Shown piece after piece: positions 36,647 to 45,129 of a stretch of 64,000 nt of DNA (positions within the stretch are counted from its first letter, which is position 1; the number at the start of each line of letters is the position of its first letter). The DNA is from Pseudocercospora fijiensis CIRAD86. Its lineage: Eukaryota > Ascomycota > Dothideomycetes > Mycosphaerellales > Mycosphaerellaceae. The notes beneath the pieces are model-generated. The model had not been told where the DNA came from, did not search any database, and worked only from the letters and a program-made list of their open reading frames with translations. A program made the position numbers and the translations under genes. The stretch covers positions 1 through 64,000 of the forward strand of contig NW_006921535.1 in assembly GCF_000340215.1 (NCBI RefSeq), read 5' to 3'.

Positions 36647-37288
36647 ATGTCTCCTTACGATTATATGCTTATTAATTTTCTAGGTCCTACCGATATGCCC
36701 TCGTCGCCTAAACGCGCAGATAAATATCTTTAGAGGCTAAAGGGTAAGGGTAAAGTAAGCTAAGTATAGGGAGACCGTAGCGAGAACGAGATATCGGAAG
36801 AGTAAGGCTCTCCGTAGTATATACGAAGGAAGGGGGTTCCTCGGAAAACAGTACCGAAAAACAAGAAGGCTGTAGGTAGACAGGAGAAGGCTAAAAAGAG
36901 TAGGCGGACGAAGACTATCGCGAAGAAAAGTTATCTTTCTATTAAAAGAAAGGGAACAAGGCAGGACTCGACGACAAAGAAGCGGCGCTTCAAACTAGGT
37001 ACTATTGCCCTTCGCTAGATCCGGCTTTTCTAAAACAAAAGAGGGACCGAGCTTTTAATCCCTAAGACTCCCTTCTAGCGACTCGTCCGAGAAATTATAT
37101 TAGATTTTCGGTCTAGTATACGATTTACGGCTAAGGCGATTAGTGCTCTTTAGGAAGCTACGGAGGCATTTCTCGTAACCGAGCTTAAGCTTTTAAACCT
37201 CCTTGCTATCTATACGAAGCGGGTTACTCTTTAAAATAAAGATATACAGCTTCTAGCTAAAATTCGGCGTCGGTTTATAGCGGATTAG
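36647..37288 (+). pseudogene. Divergent histone H3 variant with long basic N-terminal extension (copy 1)
   Basis: From the ATG at 36,647 one frame runs about 213 codons with RIP stops only. Residues 1-125 or so are rich in Lys/Arg (RRKGVPRKTVPKNKKAVGRQ, KKSRRTKTIAKKS). Then a histone H3 fold is clear: LGTIALRWIRLF, GTELLIPKTPFQRLVREI, ILDFRSSIRFTAKAISALQE, ATEAFLV, LLAIYTKRVTL and KDIQLLAKIRRRF. This aligns along the whole H3 core (GTVALREIRRYQ, LPFQRLVREI, LQE, AYLV, AIHAKRVT, KDIQL). The region between αN and α1 is slightly longer than in canonical H3, as in some centromeric H3s, but the CenH3 identity is not established. The final TAG may be a RIP-made stop. It is cargo of the hAT element. 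Confidence 0.88.
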
Positions 37289-37389
37289 TTGGAAATTGTA
37301 TTTAGTCGTTAGATTAACCTAGGAGGAGGCCTATTTTCGCATCCTTTTGCCGGCTATAGGTACCGGCTATATTTCTAATTTTATCTCCG

Positions 37390-38040
37390 CGCCGTCCCTA
37401 AATCTAAGGTACGAAGTAGAAACCTAGCGCTCTATATTCACCCGGCTCTTATAGAGACGAGCTACATTTAGATTAGTTTCTTCGTATATCGCGACCTAGC
37501 GGGTAGTAAGCGAAAGGGCGATAGAACGTTTATAATACGTCTCTATTTAGACCTAAAACACAAAGGTCCTAAGGAGCCCTAGCATCCTAACTATAAGGAG
37601 ATTCTTTAGCATTAGCACTTTGATCCTCTATACTGCGAGGCAGATAGTAAGCCTGCGAGAGAGAAACTTTAACGAGAAATTCTCTATAATACGTAGCGCT
37701 ATTGTATAGCTATAGATGCGCACTAAGTCCGGCAACTCGAAGAAGAATTAAGATAGCGTATTAGCGACCGAGGAGGAGATCGATAGTATACTAGTAGAGT
37801 CGAGGTCTTATAAGCGAAGTATAAGATAATATAGGCTCTTAGTCGTATAGAGTAACGTACTATATAAATAACTAGGCGTGCTACTCTTATTCACTTACGA
37901 CCTATATCCTAGGATGCTCTTGTCGTACTTTTTATACTCTTTTCTAATACCTTACCTATAATCGCTCCGCGATAACCGAGTGAATATAAGCTATAGGATT
38001 TCCGCTCGGTACCTTAGCCTTCGAGATACGGCGGAGTTGA
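37390..38040 (+). pseudogene. Unrecognised gene of the hAT element (copy 1)
   Basis: A plus-strand frame with RIP-type stops reads SFFVYRDLAGSKRKGDRTFI, RLYLDLKHKGPKEPQHPNYK, HFDPLYCEADSKPAREKL, then QREILYNTQRYCIAIDAHQV and SRVEVLQAKYKIIQALSRIE. The pattern of a short β-rich segment, a Lys-Gly, then a His-Phe-Asp-Pro-Leu stretch is loosely like the DUF3435 tyrosine-recombinase-like proteins of fungi. I would not assign it on this. The 3' part is duplicated in tandem at 38,041-38,395. The 361-bp period is not a multiple of three, so the second unit is out of frame and probably not coding. Confidence 0.45.
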
Positions 38041-38395
38041 TTCTCTATAATACGTAGCGCTATTGCATAGCTATAGATACGTACTAAGTCCGGCAACTCG
38101 AAGAAGATTTAAGACAGCGACCGAGTAGGAGAATAATAGTATATTAGTAGAGTCGAGGTCTTATAAGCGAAGCACGAGATAATATAGGCTCTTAGTCGTA
38201 TAGAGTAACGTACTATATAAATAACTAGGCGTGCTACTCTTATTCACTTACGACCTATATCCTAGGATACTCTTCTCGTACTTTTTATACTCTTTTCTAA
38301 TACCTCACCTATAAGCGCTCCGCGACAACCGAGTAAATATAAGCTATAGGGTTTCCGCTCGGTACCTTAGCCTCCGAGATAGGGCGGAGTTGAAT
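37680..38395. repeat. 361-bp direct tandem duplication
   Basis: TTCTCTATAATACGTAGCGC starts both units, at 37,680 and 38,041. The second copy lacks about 9 bp. Both end GGCGGAGTTGA. The mirror copy of the element (61,005-61,719) has the same duplication, so it arose before the two copies separated. Confidence 0.92.
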
Positions 38396-38946
38396 TTAGA
38401 GCGATAGCCGGCACTCGTAGCCGGCACTCGTAGCCGGTATATAGAGACGGTAGTAGGCCTTTTCCTACTAAATAACTAGCTTGTTTAGTATAGCCTACCT
38501 AATATTTCTTATATTTACTAGCAATAGGCCTAGGTTACTTATAAGATTACTATAGCTAGTAAAGGCATTACTAAAGAATATCTATACTATAGTAGGATAC
38601 TATTATCACGCCGGCTATTCATTAAAAGGAGGCTTTCGCCTATTACTATGCCGGCTATATATACCGGCTATATTTCAAAGTCTGCCGTACCTGCCTTTTT
38701 TAGCCGTGCTTACCTTTTTCAGCCGTACCTGCCTTCTTTCCTTGCTCTAACGTTACTATAATATAGGCTTGCGCGAAGCTTACTCTATTGCCTAGCGATA
38801 CCGCGATACTACCGCTATATTCAACCTTCGTATCGATACCTATACCTCTACGCTCTATATCTACTACCTCCGTAATACCCTCGCTCCGCGCGCGCCTTCG
38901 TATACCTTCGTAACGCACTTTTTTCCTCAATTCGACGACTTTTACA
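38396..38946. other. Intergenic and promoter region of the element's H3 gene
   Basis: GCCGGCACTCGTA-type words lie at 38,405-38,440 and again at 38,590-38,670. The 250 bp before the H3 start are pyrimidine-rich on the plus strand and end TTCGACGACTTTTACA, like a fungal 5' leader. A minus-strand open stretch at 38,700-38,930 overlaps this region and is treated as a shadow. Confidence 0.5.
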
Positions 38947-39238
38947 ATAGCGAGTCTACTTAACTAAGTTACGACGCCTCGCAAGAAGGGACCTAGTACT
39001 TCTACGGGTCGTAACAAGATCGGAAATAATAGAACGAGTATAGTATATTAACGCAAGATAGCTGCTACTGCTACCGCTAGCTCCGGTGCTAGAAAGGGCG
39101 TCGCGAGTAAGGCTCCGCGTAAGACAACGGCGGGCAAGGCTCCGCGTAAGACAACGGCGGGCAAGGCTCTACGCAAGACGATAACTAGCGCTTCTACTAC
39201 TAGTAGCAATCGTGCGAAGCGTCGATAGCGCTTAGGAA

Positions 39239-39317
39239 GTAAGTCCTATTTGTAGCCGGTAGCGTAGCCGGTAGCGTAGCCGGCATTCTTACTATCTTTT
39301 TACTAATCCTTCTTTAG
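39239..39317 (+). other. Intron 1 of the element's H3 gene with tandem GCCGGC motif
   Basis: Donor GTAAGTCCTA, acceptor TTTTTACTAATCCTTCTTTAG-type site, 79 bp. Three GTAGCCGGTAGC-type 12-mers lie at 39,253-39,287. Splicing joins GGA-A to CC-GTA and restores G-T-V-A-L-R of H3. Confidence 0.92.
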
Positions 39318-39500
39318 CCGTAGCCCTCCGTAAGATTCGGTAGTATTAGAAGAGTTCTAAGCTCCTAATCCGCAAAACTCCTTTCTAACGACTTGTTCGC
39401 GAAATTGCCTAGGATTACAGAATAGACCTTCGCTTCTAAGCCTCCGCGATAGGCGCCCTTTAAGAGGCTACAGAAGCCTACCTAGTTCGTATCTTCGAAT

Positions 39501-39548
39501 GTATGTTTCTCTTCTACCTCTTTTCGGACTATACTAATACTATTTTAG
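39501..39548 (+). other. Intron 2 of the element's H3 gene
   Basis: Donor GTATGTTTCT, branch-like ACTAATAC, acceptor TATTTTAG, 48 bp. It has no GCCGGC word, so the motif is common but not universal in the element's introns. Confidence 0.85.
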
Positions 39549-39958
39549 CGGTCAACCTTATAGCTATCTACGCGAAGCGTATAACGATTATAGACAAGGA
39601 TTTCAAAGCACTCGATTAGATTCTAAAAGGCTAGAATGTCTACATTCGAGATAGTGCTAGATAGGATGGATATACTAGTAGGAAGGATGTTCGTAGTGTC
39701 GTCTGTAAGCTTTTCTGTATACGAAATGAGCCGCTATTATACGGCGCTGCATACCGCGCTCTAAATACTCTCTAAGCATATGTATATAGTATAGTATACT
39801 TTATTAGCCGTACGGAATGGAAGTCTCCCAAAATCCCGTTAGTACTAAGGAGTAAAAAGGCCGGCTACGCTGCCGGCTACGCTGCCGGCTACGCTGCTAG
39901 CTACGCTGCTAGGTTTTTCAAAGAACTAAAAGAAGATAGACATTCCGGTTGATTTGTA

Positions 39959-40498
39959 TTAGTTTAGATTTTTATAAAAAGAAAACAGGGAAAAATAAGG
40001 AAGGTTGAAGAGCCTAATAGTTATAGTTATAGGCACTATCCCTGTTTTCTAGAGCATATTATATACCTGCCTTCGCAACTCTACCTAATACTCCCTCTAA
40101 ATATCCTTATACTCTACCTACTAGAAATTCAACTAGGTACCTAGACCTGCAGCTGCCTCTATATCTTTTACTATCTTCTATAGGTTGAAGGCCTCTTCTA
40201 TAGCAGCCTCTACCTCCTTATACAATACGAAGTTACTACCTACCCTACCCTTTATATCTCCTAAATAACTAAGAGTTCTAAGGAACGAACTAGCATTCGG
40301 CCTTAGTATAGCGAGTGACTAGTAGAACGTTCTACAGAGCTGCCTTATAGCTCTTTTATATACTATACCGATACCGAGGGAGGAGCTATCCTAGTACTTA
40401 ATGTTGTCGAATGGTTCGGTAGGAAAGTGTATAAACTTCTTAAGGAGGAGGACTTCTAGGGAAATCGATGAGTTCTACCTAGATCTGGATAAAGACAT
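39959..40498 (-). pseudogene. 180-codon gene convergent with H3, unrecognised (copy 1)
   Basis: From ATG (40,496-40,498) a minus-strand frame of 179 codons runs to TAA at 39,959-39,961. It has only a handful of TAG codons, all convertible to Trp or Gln by RIP reversal. It reads LEVLLLKKFIHFPTEPF, SSSLGIGIVYKRAIRQLCRT, GRVGSNFVLYKEVEAAIEEA and ITIRLFNLPYFSLFSF. The middle is helical and charged; the end is hydrophobic. It ends 6 bp from the H3 stop, tail to tail. It is the least decayed frame in the window and is kept in both element copies. The family is unknown. Confidence 0.6.
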
Positions 40499-40926
40499 TC
40501 TACTAAGCAGTTAGGGAATTAAACCGTAAACGAAAGGATAAAGTTTATACCTAAGGAGTGCAGTTTCCGAACTAAACTATAATGCCTTGTGTGTATGTAT
40601 GCTTTTAATTGGTTAGTGCCCTTAGCTAATTGTCTATAGATTTGAGGTCATATAAGTACCTTTATACAACTACGTAGCCTAAGTAGGATTCGAAAATTCT
40701 ATAAGTACTAAGGACTAAAAATGCCGGCTACGCTGCCGGCTACACTACTAAGTCTTACAAAGGGCTTGCTTGAAGCTACGTATACATTCGTACACTTCTT
40801 AAAAACCGATAAATTATATAGTTCGAACCAGCTACTTATATAGTTGCTTAGCAAACTAACCCAAACCAAACCAGAGTTTCGGCTTAGCAAACCAAACCAA
40901 ACTAACCCGAACTACTGCGGGGTCTA
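40499..40926. other. Right terminal region of the hAT element (copy 1)
   Basis: Noncoding. It contains GCCGGCTACGCTGCCGGCTA at 40,723-40,742 and a terminal CAAACCAAACCAAACTAACC tract, then the terminal inverted repeat (40,907-40,926). A 60-codon open stretch inside it at 40,708-40,890 is chance. Confidence 0.75.
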
Positions 40927-40934
40927 TCGGTATT
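40927..40934. repeat. Target-site duplication, right copy (TCGGTATT)
   Basis: Exact match to 30,997-31,004. Removing the element and one copy joins block A sequence seamlessly into the 5' end of the RecQ relic. Confidence 0.95.
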
Positions 40935-41450
40935 AGCGGCTAAGGTAAGCGTAAAAATAGTAAGGGGGCACGGCGTATCGGCAAGTTACGTACTTAATAA
41001 TGCGATATTAAGGAAGATAATAGAAGTAATCCTCGAAACGGTGTCTTTCCGGTATATAGGTCCCTAGGTATTAGGAGTAGTTCTTATAACCCTAATAATC
41101 TCGATCGTAATAATATATTAATCGCAAGAGCGCGTTAACGGACGTGTATCTATCGCCTCCTTTATAGACTAAAGTAGTTAAGGCGCGGATTGTCTAACCT
41201 AAACCTTAATAGCATCTCTATATAGGCCGTATCTACTATAAATAGTATATAGGAAGATAATAAGGCGAAGGTCGTATAGAACATAACTTAGTATAGCGTA
41301 GGTGTAAACTAGTTAGAAATCCGGGCAGGCGGTTAGAATAGATAGCATGCAGCTACGAGCTAATCTGCCTCGGGATAGTAGGGAGCTATATACGTATAGG
41401 TTACGGGCTTCTAAGCGAGGCGGTCGTAAGATTAAGTAAAAGGTATAAGA

Positions 41451-41515
41451 TATAGACTACTTTGCTAGCTAGAAAACGGGTAGATCTTTCGCTATATAGC
41501 AAAATAGTTAGCATT
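41451..41515. repeat. Paired block A palindromes right of the hAT insertion
   Basis: TATAGACTACTTTGCTAGCT and GCTATATAGCAAAATAGTTA form the usual inverted pair. Their presence shows that block A resumes after the hAT element. They may lie in the 5' region of the RecQ gene. Confidence 0.7.
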
Positions 41516-41639
41516 TATATATATTAGGTATAGGGACGGTACGTAGTAGGAACGGAGTAATTAAAGTTTATATATACGGTAGCTAGCCTAACGTAGCGAG
41601 ACGCTCTCTAATATTCGGTAGTAAAGTATAGGTAAAGTC

Positions 41640-42720
41640 TATCTACTATTTGCGGTAGTAAGTATAGTAGGCTTCTATCCCTTCTCTACGGCTAAGCCGG
41701 CGATATTGTAAACGGAGCTCTAATCTATCGCATATATTAAGAAAATTAGAAGCCGTATCTCTATCTACGTTAAGAGGATTGTCCTAGGTACCTTTCCCTC
41801 CTTCGTCGTCTAATACCGGCATATCGGGTTCTACGCTATCGTCTTCTAGCTATAAATCTAGTACTAGTGTATTACTACCCGCTTTAACCCTAGGTTTCCT
41901 TAGATGTTTTTTACGTAAGGCGCGTAATAGGTGTTTTTTCGGCGCTAGTAAATTGCGCCCTGTCTTAAAGCCTTAGAGAACGATATAGTCTTTAGGAATG
42001 TTAGGTAGGTAGGCCTATATCGTGCGTTCCTTGCTAGGTTTCGGTTTGTAAGCGTCTCTTATAGCGGTAATATTACTACCGGTAATAAAATCGTAAAGAG
42101 CGCTCTTCCTCTTATTAACGCGACTATTCTAGGCTTCCGCGAGCCTCTTCCGTTTGCCTTATATCTAGAAGCGATAGGCTTCTTCGAGACTAAGTCTAAT
42201 CCGAGTAGTAGCTATAATATCGGCGAGAATGCGTTTAGGTACTAAAAGTAGAGCGCTAAACGGAAGCCGGATAAGCTCCGAGGCTTAAGTAAACCAATCT
42301 TCGCCCTAGGCGGCTTCGATAATATAGTTACTTACTCGGTAGGAGGCGTCTATAGATATTCCGAGGACGACGGCGCAATAGATTAGGCCGTACTAGTCGA
42401 GGCTTCGAACGAAGGCTTAGGATATACAGAGTAAAGGATTAGTACTAGTCTCCTAGATCTTATACTATAGAGCGTACCGCTAGAGTATAGTCGCCCTAAC
42501 CGAGTTACTCTCGATAGAATTACCGATCTGTTCGAATATACGCCTAAGTGTATCTGCCTTCGTAGTTCTAGGTTCGTTAGGTCCGCGTAGGACTTTAAGA
42601 GCTATTACGTTCTCGTCGGTTAGTTTCTATACTACGAGGAAATCTTTATACTACGCGGGGGTAATAAGATTAAGTCGGGTCGAGACATCTCTATTAGACG
42701 CGCGTTATACTTATAAAGAA
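41640..42720 (-). pseudogene. Unrecognised coding relic at the right end of block A
   Basis: A minus-strand frame of about 340 codons with RIP stops only. It reads LTDENVIALKVLRGPNEPRT, KADTLRRIFEQIGNSIESNS, SLDQYGLIYCAVVLGISIDA and IATTRISLSLEEAYRFQIQG, then a basic stretch GKRKRLAEAQNSRVNKRKSA and finally LPNIPKDYIVLQGFKTGRNL. The family is not recognised. It lies upstream of the interrupted RecQ relic on the same strand. It may be a separate gene or, less likely, an N-terminal portion of it. Confidence 0.5.
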
Positions 42721-43200
42721 GAAACCTATACTTATATATAATAAAGGGGCTAGTAATCTACTATAATAGTAAGGTAATAGTATAAAGTAATAAGCTACTA
42801 ATAAAAAGAATAGATTGTCTAGTAGCTATATTTACGCTAGGATAGATTAGCGAGACTTAGGACGCGAAGGTAGATTATCTAAACTTTGCGTAGAAGCGAC
42901 GTAAAGGGAGTCGTATATAAACAATACGTAGGCATATAACCGACTCTTAGGGGCAACGAGAAGAAACGGCTACGGGCGAATTCTGCGGCTATAGGCGAGG
43001 TCTACTAATAGAAAGCAAACGTTTTAGTGCAAACATTCTAATATCCCTATTTAGTGTTTAGAGGACGCACGGCCGCGCCTGCGCTATATGCTCGAATATT
43101 GTAACACTAGAATGTTTAGCTCTAGGATCTAGTCCGAAATTAACCGAGTCGGAGCCGGACCTAAGATATATCCGAGAGCGGGCTAAATACTAAGGTAAGC
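42721..43200. other. Right boundary of block A
   Basis: No gene. AAACATTCTAATATCCCTAT (about 43,033) and AACACTAGAATGTTTAGC (about 43,104) form an imperfect inverted repeat. CpA/TpG depletion is weaker at 42,960-43,110. This may be the edge of the block or a recombination point. Confidence 0.4.
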
Positions 43201-43455
43201 CCTACTTTCCGATATCCGAAAGCGAGCCGCTTCCCGAAATCCGAGGGCGAGCTATATCCCGAAAGTAAGCCGTATTCTAAAGGCGAAAGCGAGCTATATC
43301 CCGAAGGCGAAAGCGAGCTATATCCCGAAAGCGAAAGCGAGCTATATCTTAAAGGCGAAAGCGAGCTATATCTCGAAAGCGAAAGTAAGCTATATTCTAA
43401 AGGCGAAAGCGAGCTATATCCCGAAGGTAAAAGCGAGCTATATCCTAAATATAAT
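43200..43455. repeat. 24-bp tandem repeat
   Basis: About eight to ten copies of GGCGAAAGCGAGCTATATCC plus CGAA, with C/T and G/A differences typical of RIP. Confidence 0.88.
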
Positions 43456-44035
43456 ATCTTATTAACGAAAGTATAAGGGTTAGTAGCTAAGTAGTAAGAA
43501 TATATATAAAACTTTAAACTAAACTAAAGGGAGTACTAAATTAATATAGCTACTATCTATATAAGACAAACTATAAAGAAAGGAAGAAGGATACTTTAGA
43601 AGAAGAGCCTCTTCCTTAGTATTCCGCCCTATAGCTATCTAGTATATCCGATATATAAGCGTAAGTACGTATATCCTACTTACTAGCTTCTTAGTAAATC
43701 TCTACCTTTAGGTCCTTCCTTACGCGCTAAGCGCGCGCGCGTATCCCGCTTATCCGCTATCTCGTAGCGCTTTTATCTCCTAGCCGACTTACGCGGTACG
43801 TATATACGAACTCGTTTAACCGCTTTTAAGTAAATATATTTCTTCTAGCTTTTCCCTACTTTCCGGTTCCTTCCTACTACTTAGATCTATTCTACGACTC
43901 TATATATCTCGCTTACTATCGTCCGTATATATATATACGTAGTTTAGTATAGTCCCGTCGTTTATATATTAATATATAACGTATTATTCTACTATATACG
44001 GCCTCCGCGGGAGTTCCTAAGATATTACGTTATAT
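43456..44035. other. Gene-free interval between minisatellites
   Basis: AT-rich sequence with no supported frame. A GC-rich patch GCGCTAAGCGCGCGCGCGTA lies near 43,725-43,745. Confidence 0.4.
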
Positions 44036-44039
44036 AGCT

Positions 44040-44215
44040 AAATAGGCGGCTAACTAGGCGACCTAGGCGTCCTAAGTAACCTAGGCGTACTAGGCGTCCT
44101 AGATATACTAGACGTCCTAGGTATACTAGGCGTCCTAGGCGACTTAGGTATACTAGGCGTTCTAGGCGTACTAGGCGTCCTAGGCGACCTAGGCGACCTA
44201 CTACTAAGGTAACTT
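44040..44215. repeat. 9-bp tandem repeat (CTAGGCGWM)
   Basis: Roughly 18 copies of TAGGCGTCC / TAGGCGACC / TAGGCGTAC in tandem. Confidence 0.85.
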
Positions 44216-44289
44216 AAATCCGATATTACTTTATAATATAGCGGCTAGCTTATAGGACTTATTAGTACTTTCTAGATAGCTACTATAAT

Positions 44290-44800
44290 AGAAGGGGGCG
44301 ATAGCGAGCTATATCTCGAATATAATATCTTAAAGGCGTAGCCCTATCTTAAATATAATATCTAAAATACGATATCTAAAATACGATATCTCGAACTACG
44401 ATAGCGAGCCGTATCTCGAACGCGATATCTTAAAGGCGATAGTAAGCGATATCTCGAATACGATATCTAAAATACGATATCTTAAACGCGATAGCGAGCG
44501 ATATCTTAAACGCGATATCTTAAACGTAATAGCGAGTAATATCTCGAATATAATATCTCGAACGTAATAGCGAGCGATATCTCGAATATAATATCTCGGA
44601 TATAATATCTCGAACGCGACGTCTTATAAGCGAGAGCGGAAATCTCGAGCGCGACGTCTCGTAAGTAATAGTAGATATCTCGAACGCGATATCTCGAAGG
44701 CGATAGTAAGCTATATCTCGAACGCGATATCTCGCTATATCTCGAACGCGACGTTTCGTAAGCGATAGCGAGCTATATCTCGAACGCGAGCTATATACTA
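44290..44800. repeat. Degenerate ~12-13-bp tandem repeat (TCTCGAACGCGATA)
   Basis: Variants of ATCTCGAACGCGAT and ATCTTAAACGCGAT repeat throughout, with GCGATAGCGAGC spacers. It resembles the 24-bp array in vocabulary and was probably amplified from the same sequence. Confidence 0.8.
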
Positions 44801-44884
44801 AACGTATTCGCGTATAGCTATAGATAATTTTTAACTAACTAGCTATTATATATATATATTAGATACTTTAATACTATATTAGTA

Positions 44885-45010
44885 GAGAGAGAAACTTTTA
44901 GTATATACCTAAACCTTCGCCGATATAGATAATATATATATTTTTTAAAATAGATACTTTAATACTACGTTAGTATAGGAAGAGACTTTAGGTATATACC
45001 TAAACTTTTA
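44885..45010. repeat. Block B palindromes, leftmost copies
   Basis: AAACTTTTAGTATATACCTA (about 44,890) and ACTTTAGGTATATACCTAAA (about 44,983) mark the left end of block B. Confidence 0.75.
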
Positions 45011-45129
45011 TTACTATAGACGCATTTCCGCTCTAAGCTACTAACTAGTAGATATATATATATATAATATAGGAGAGAAGAGATATCTACTACTACGAAC
45101 TAGCTTTAACTATATTACCGATAACTATA

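Larger units (their letters stand above)
38947..39952 (+). pseudogene. Histone H3 gene with duplicated tail motif and C-terminal extension (copy 1)
   Basis: The start is taken at ATA 38,947 (from ATG; context TTTACAATAGCGAGT); a second candidate is 39,058. The tail reads SSGARKGVASKAPRKTTAGK, then APRKTTAGKALRKT, so the canonical GKAPRK module occurs repeatedly. Intron 39,239-39,317 splits GT|VALR with frame kept. Exon 2 reads VALRKIR, LLIRKTPFQRLVREIA, DYRIDLRFQASAIGALQEAT, EAYLVRIFE. Intron 39,501-39,548 follows, then VNLIAIYAKRITIIDKDFKA. This is a full H3 core. The frame then continues about 115 codons past the normal H3 end, through a GCCGGC tract translated as AGYA repeats, to TGA at 39,952. 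Histone H3 forms nucleosomes with H4. Stops are RIP-type, so the copy is dead. Confidence 0.93.
31005..40926 (+). mobile_element. 9,922-bp hAT-superfamily transposon carrying two histone H3-family genes (copy 1)
   Basis: Left end TAGACCCTGTAGTAGTTCGG; right end, read inward on the minus strand, TAGACCCCGCAGTAGTTCGG. The two mismatches are RIP-type. Perfect 8-bp target duplications flank it. Inside, in order: subterminal repeats, a Lys-rich unknown gene (+), the hAT transposase (+), a divergent H3 (+), an unknown gene with a 361-bp tandem duplication, an H3 gene (+) and a 180-codon gene (-). CpA and TpG are clearly commoner than in flanking block A, so insertion is younger than most of the RIP there. 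Most introns carry GTAGCCGGCA repeats. A second copy, inverted, starts at 58,473. Confidence 0.95.

Noticed and set aside
38700..38930. Minus-strand open stretch just upstream of the H3 gene, with weak resemblance to histone H4 (IRRRARSEGI against IRRLARRGGV)
   Set aside because: A head-to-head H3-H4 pair would be attractive, but the frame has no ATG, continues upstream into the H3 5' region without an H4 tail, and the rest aligns poorly. The plus strand here looks like a pyrimidine-rich leader. I treat it as a shadow; a profile search with H4 would settle it. The mirror is 60,469-60,699.
40708..40890. 60-codon frames in the hAT right terminus (also 58,509-58,691)
   Set aside because: They lie in noncoding terminal sequence rich in GCCGGC and CAAACC repeats. 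Identity between the two only reflects the element copies.
2300..43130. Block A as a Starship-type giant element
   Set aside because: I found no captain-type tyrosine recombinase at an edge and no defined termini. The weak DUF3435-like reading at 37.4-38.0 kb belongs to the hAT element and is not convincing.
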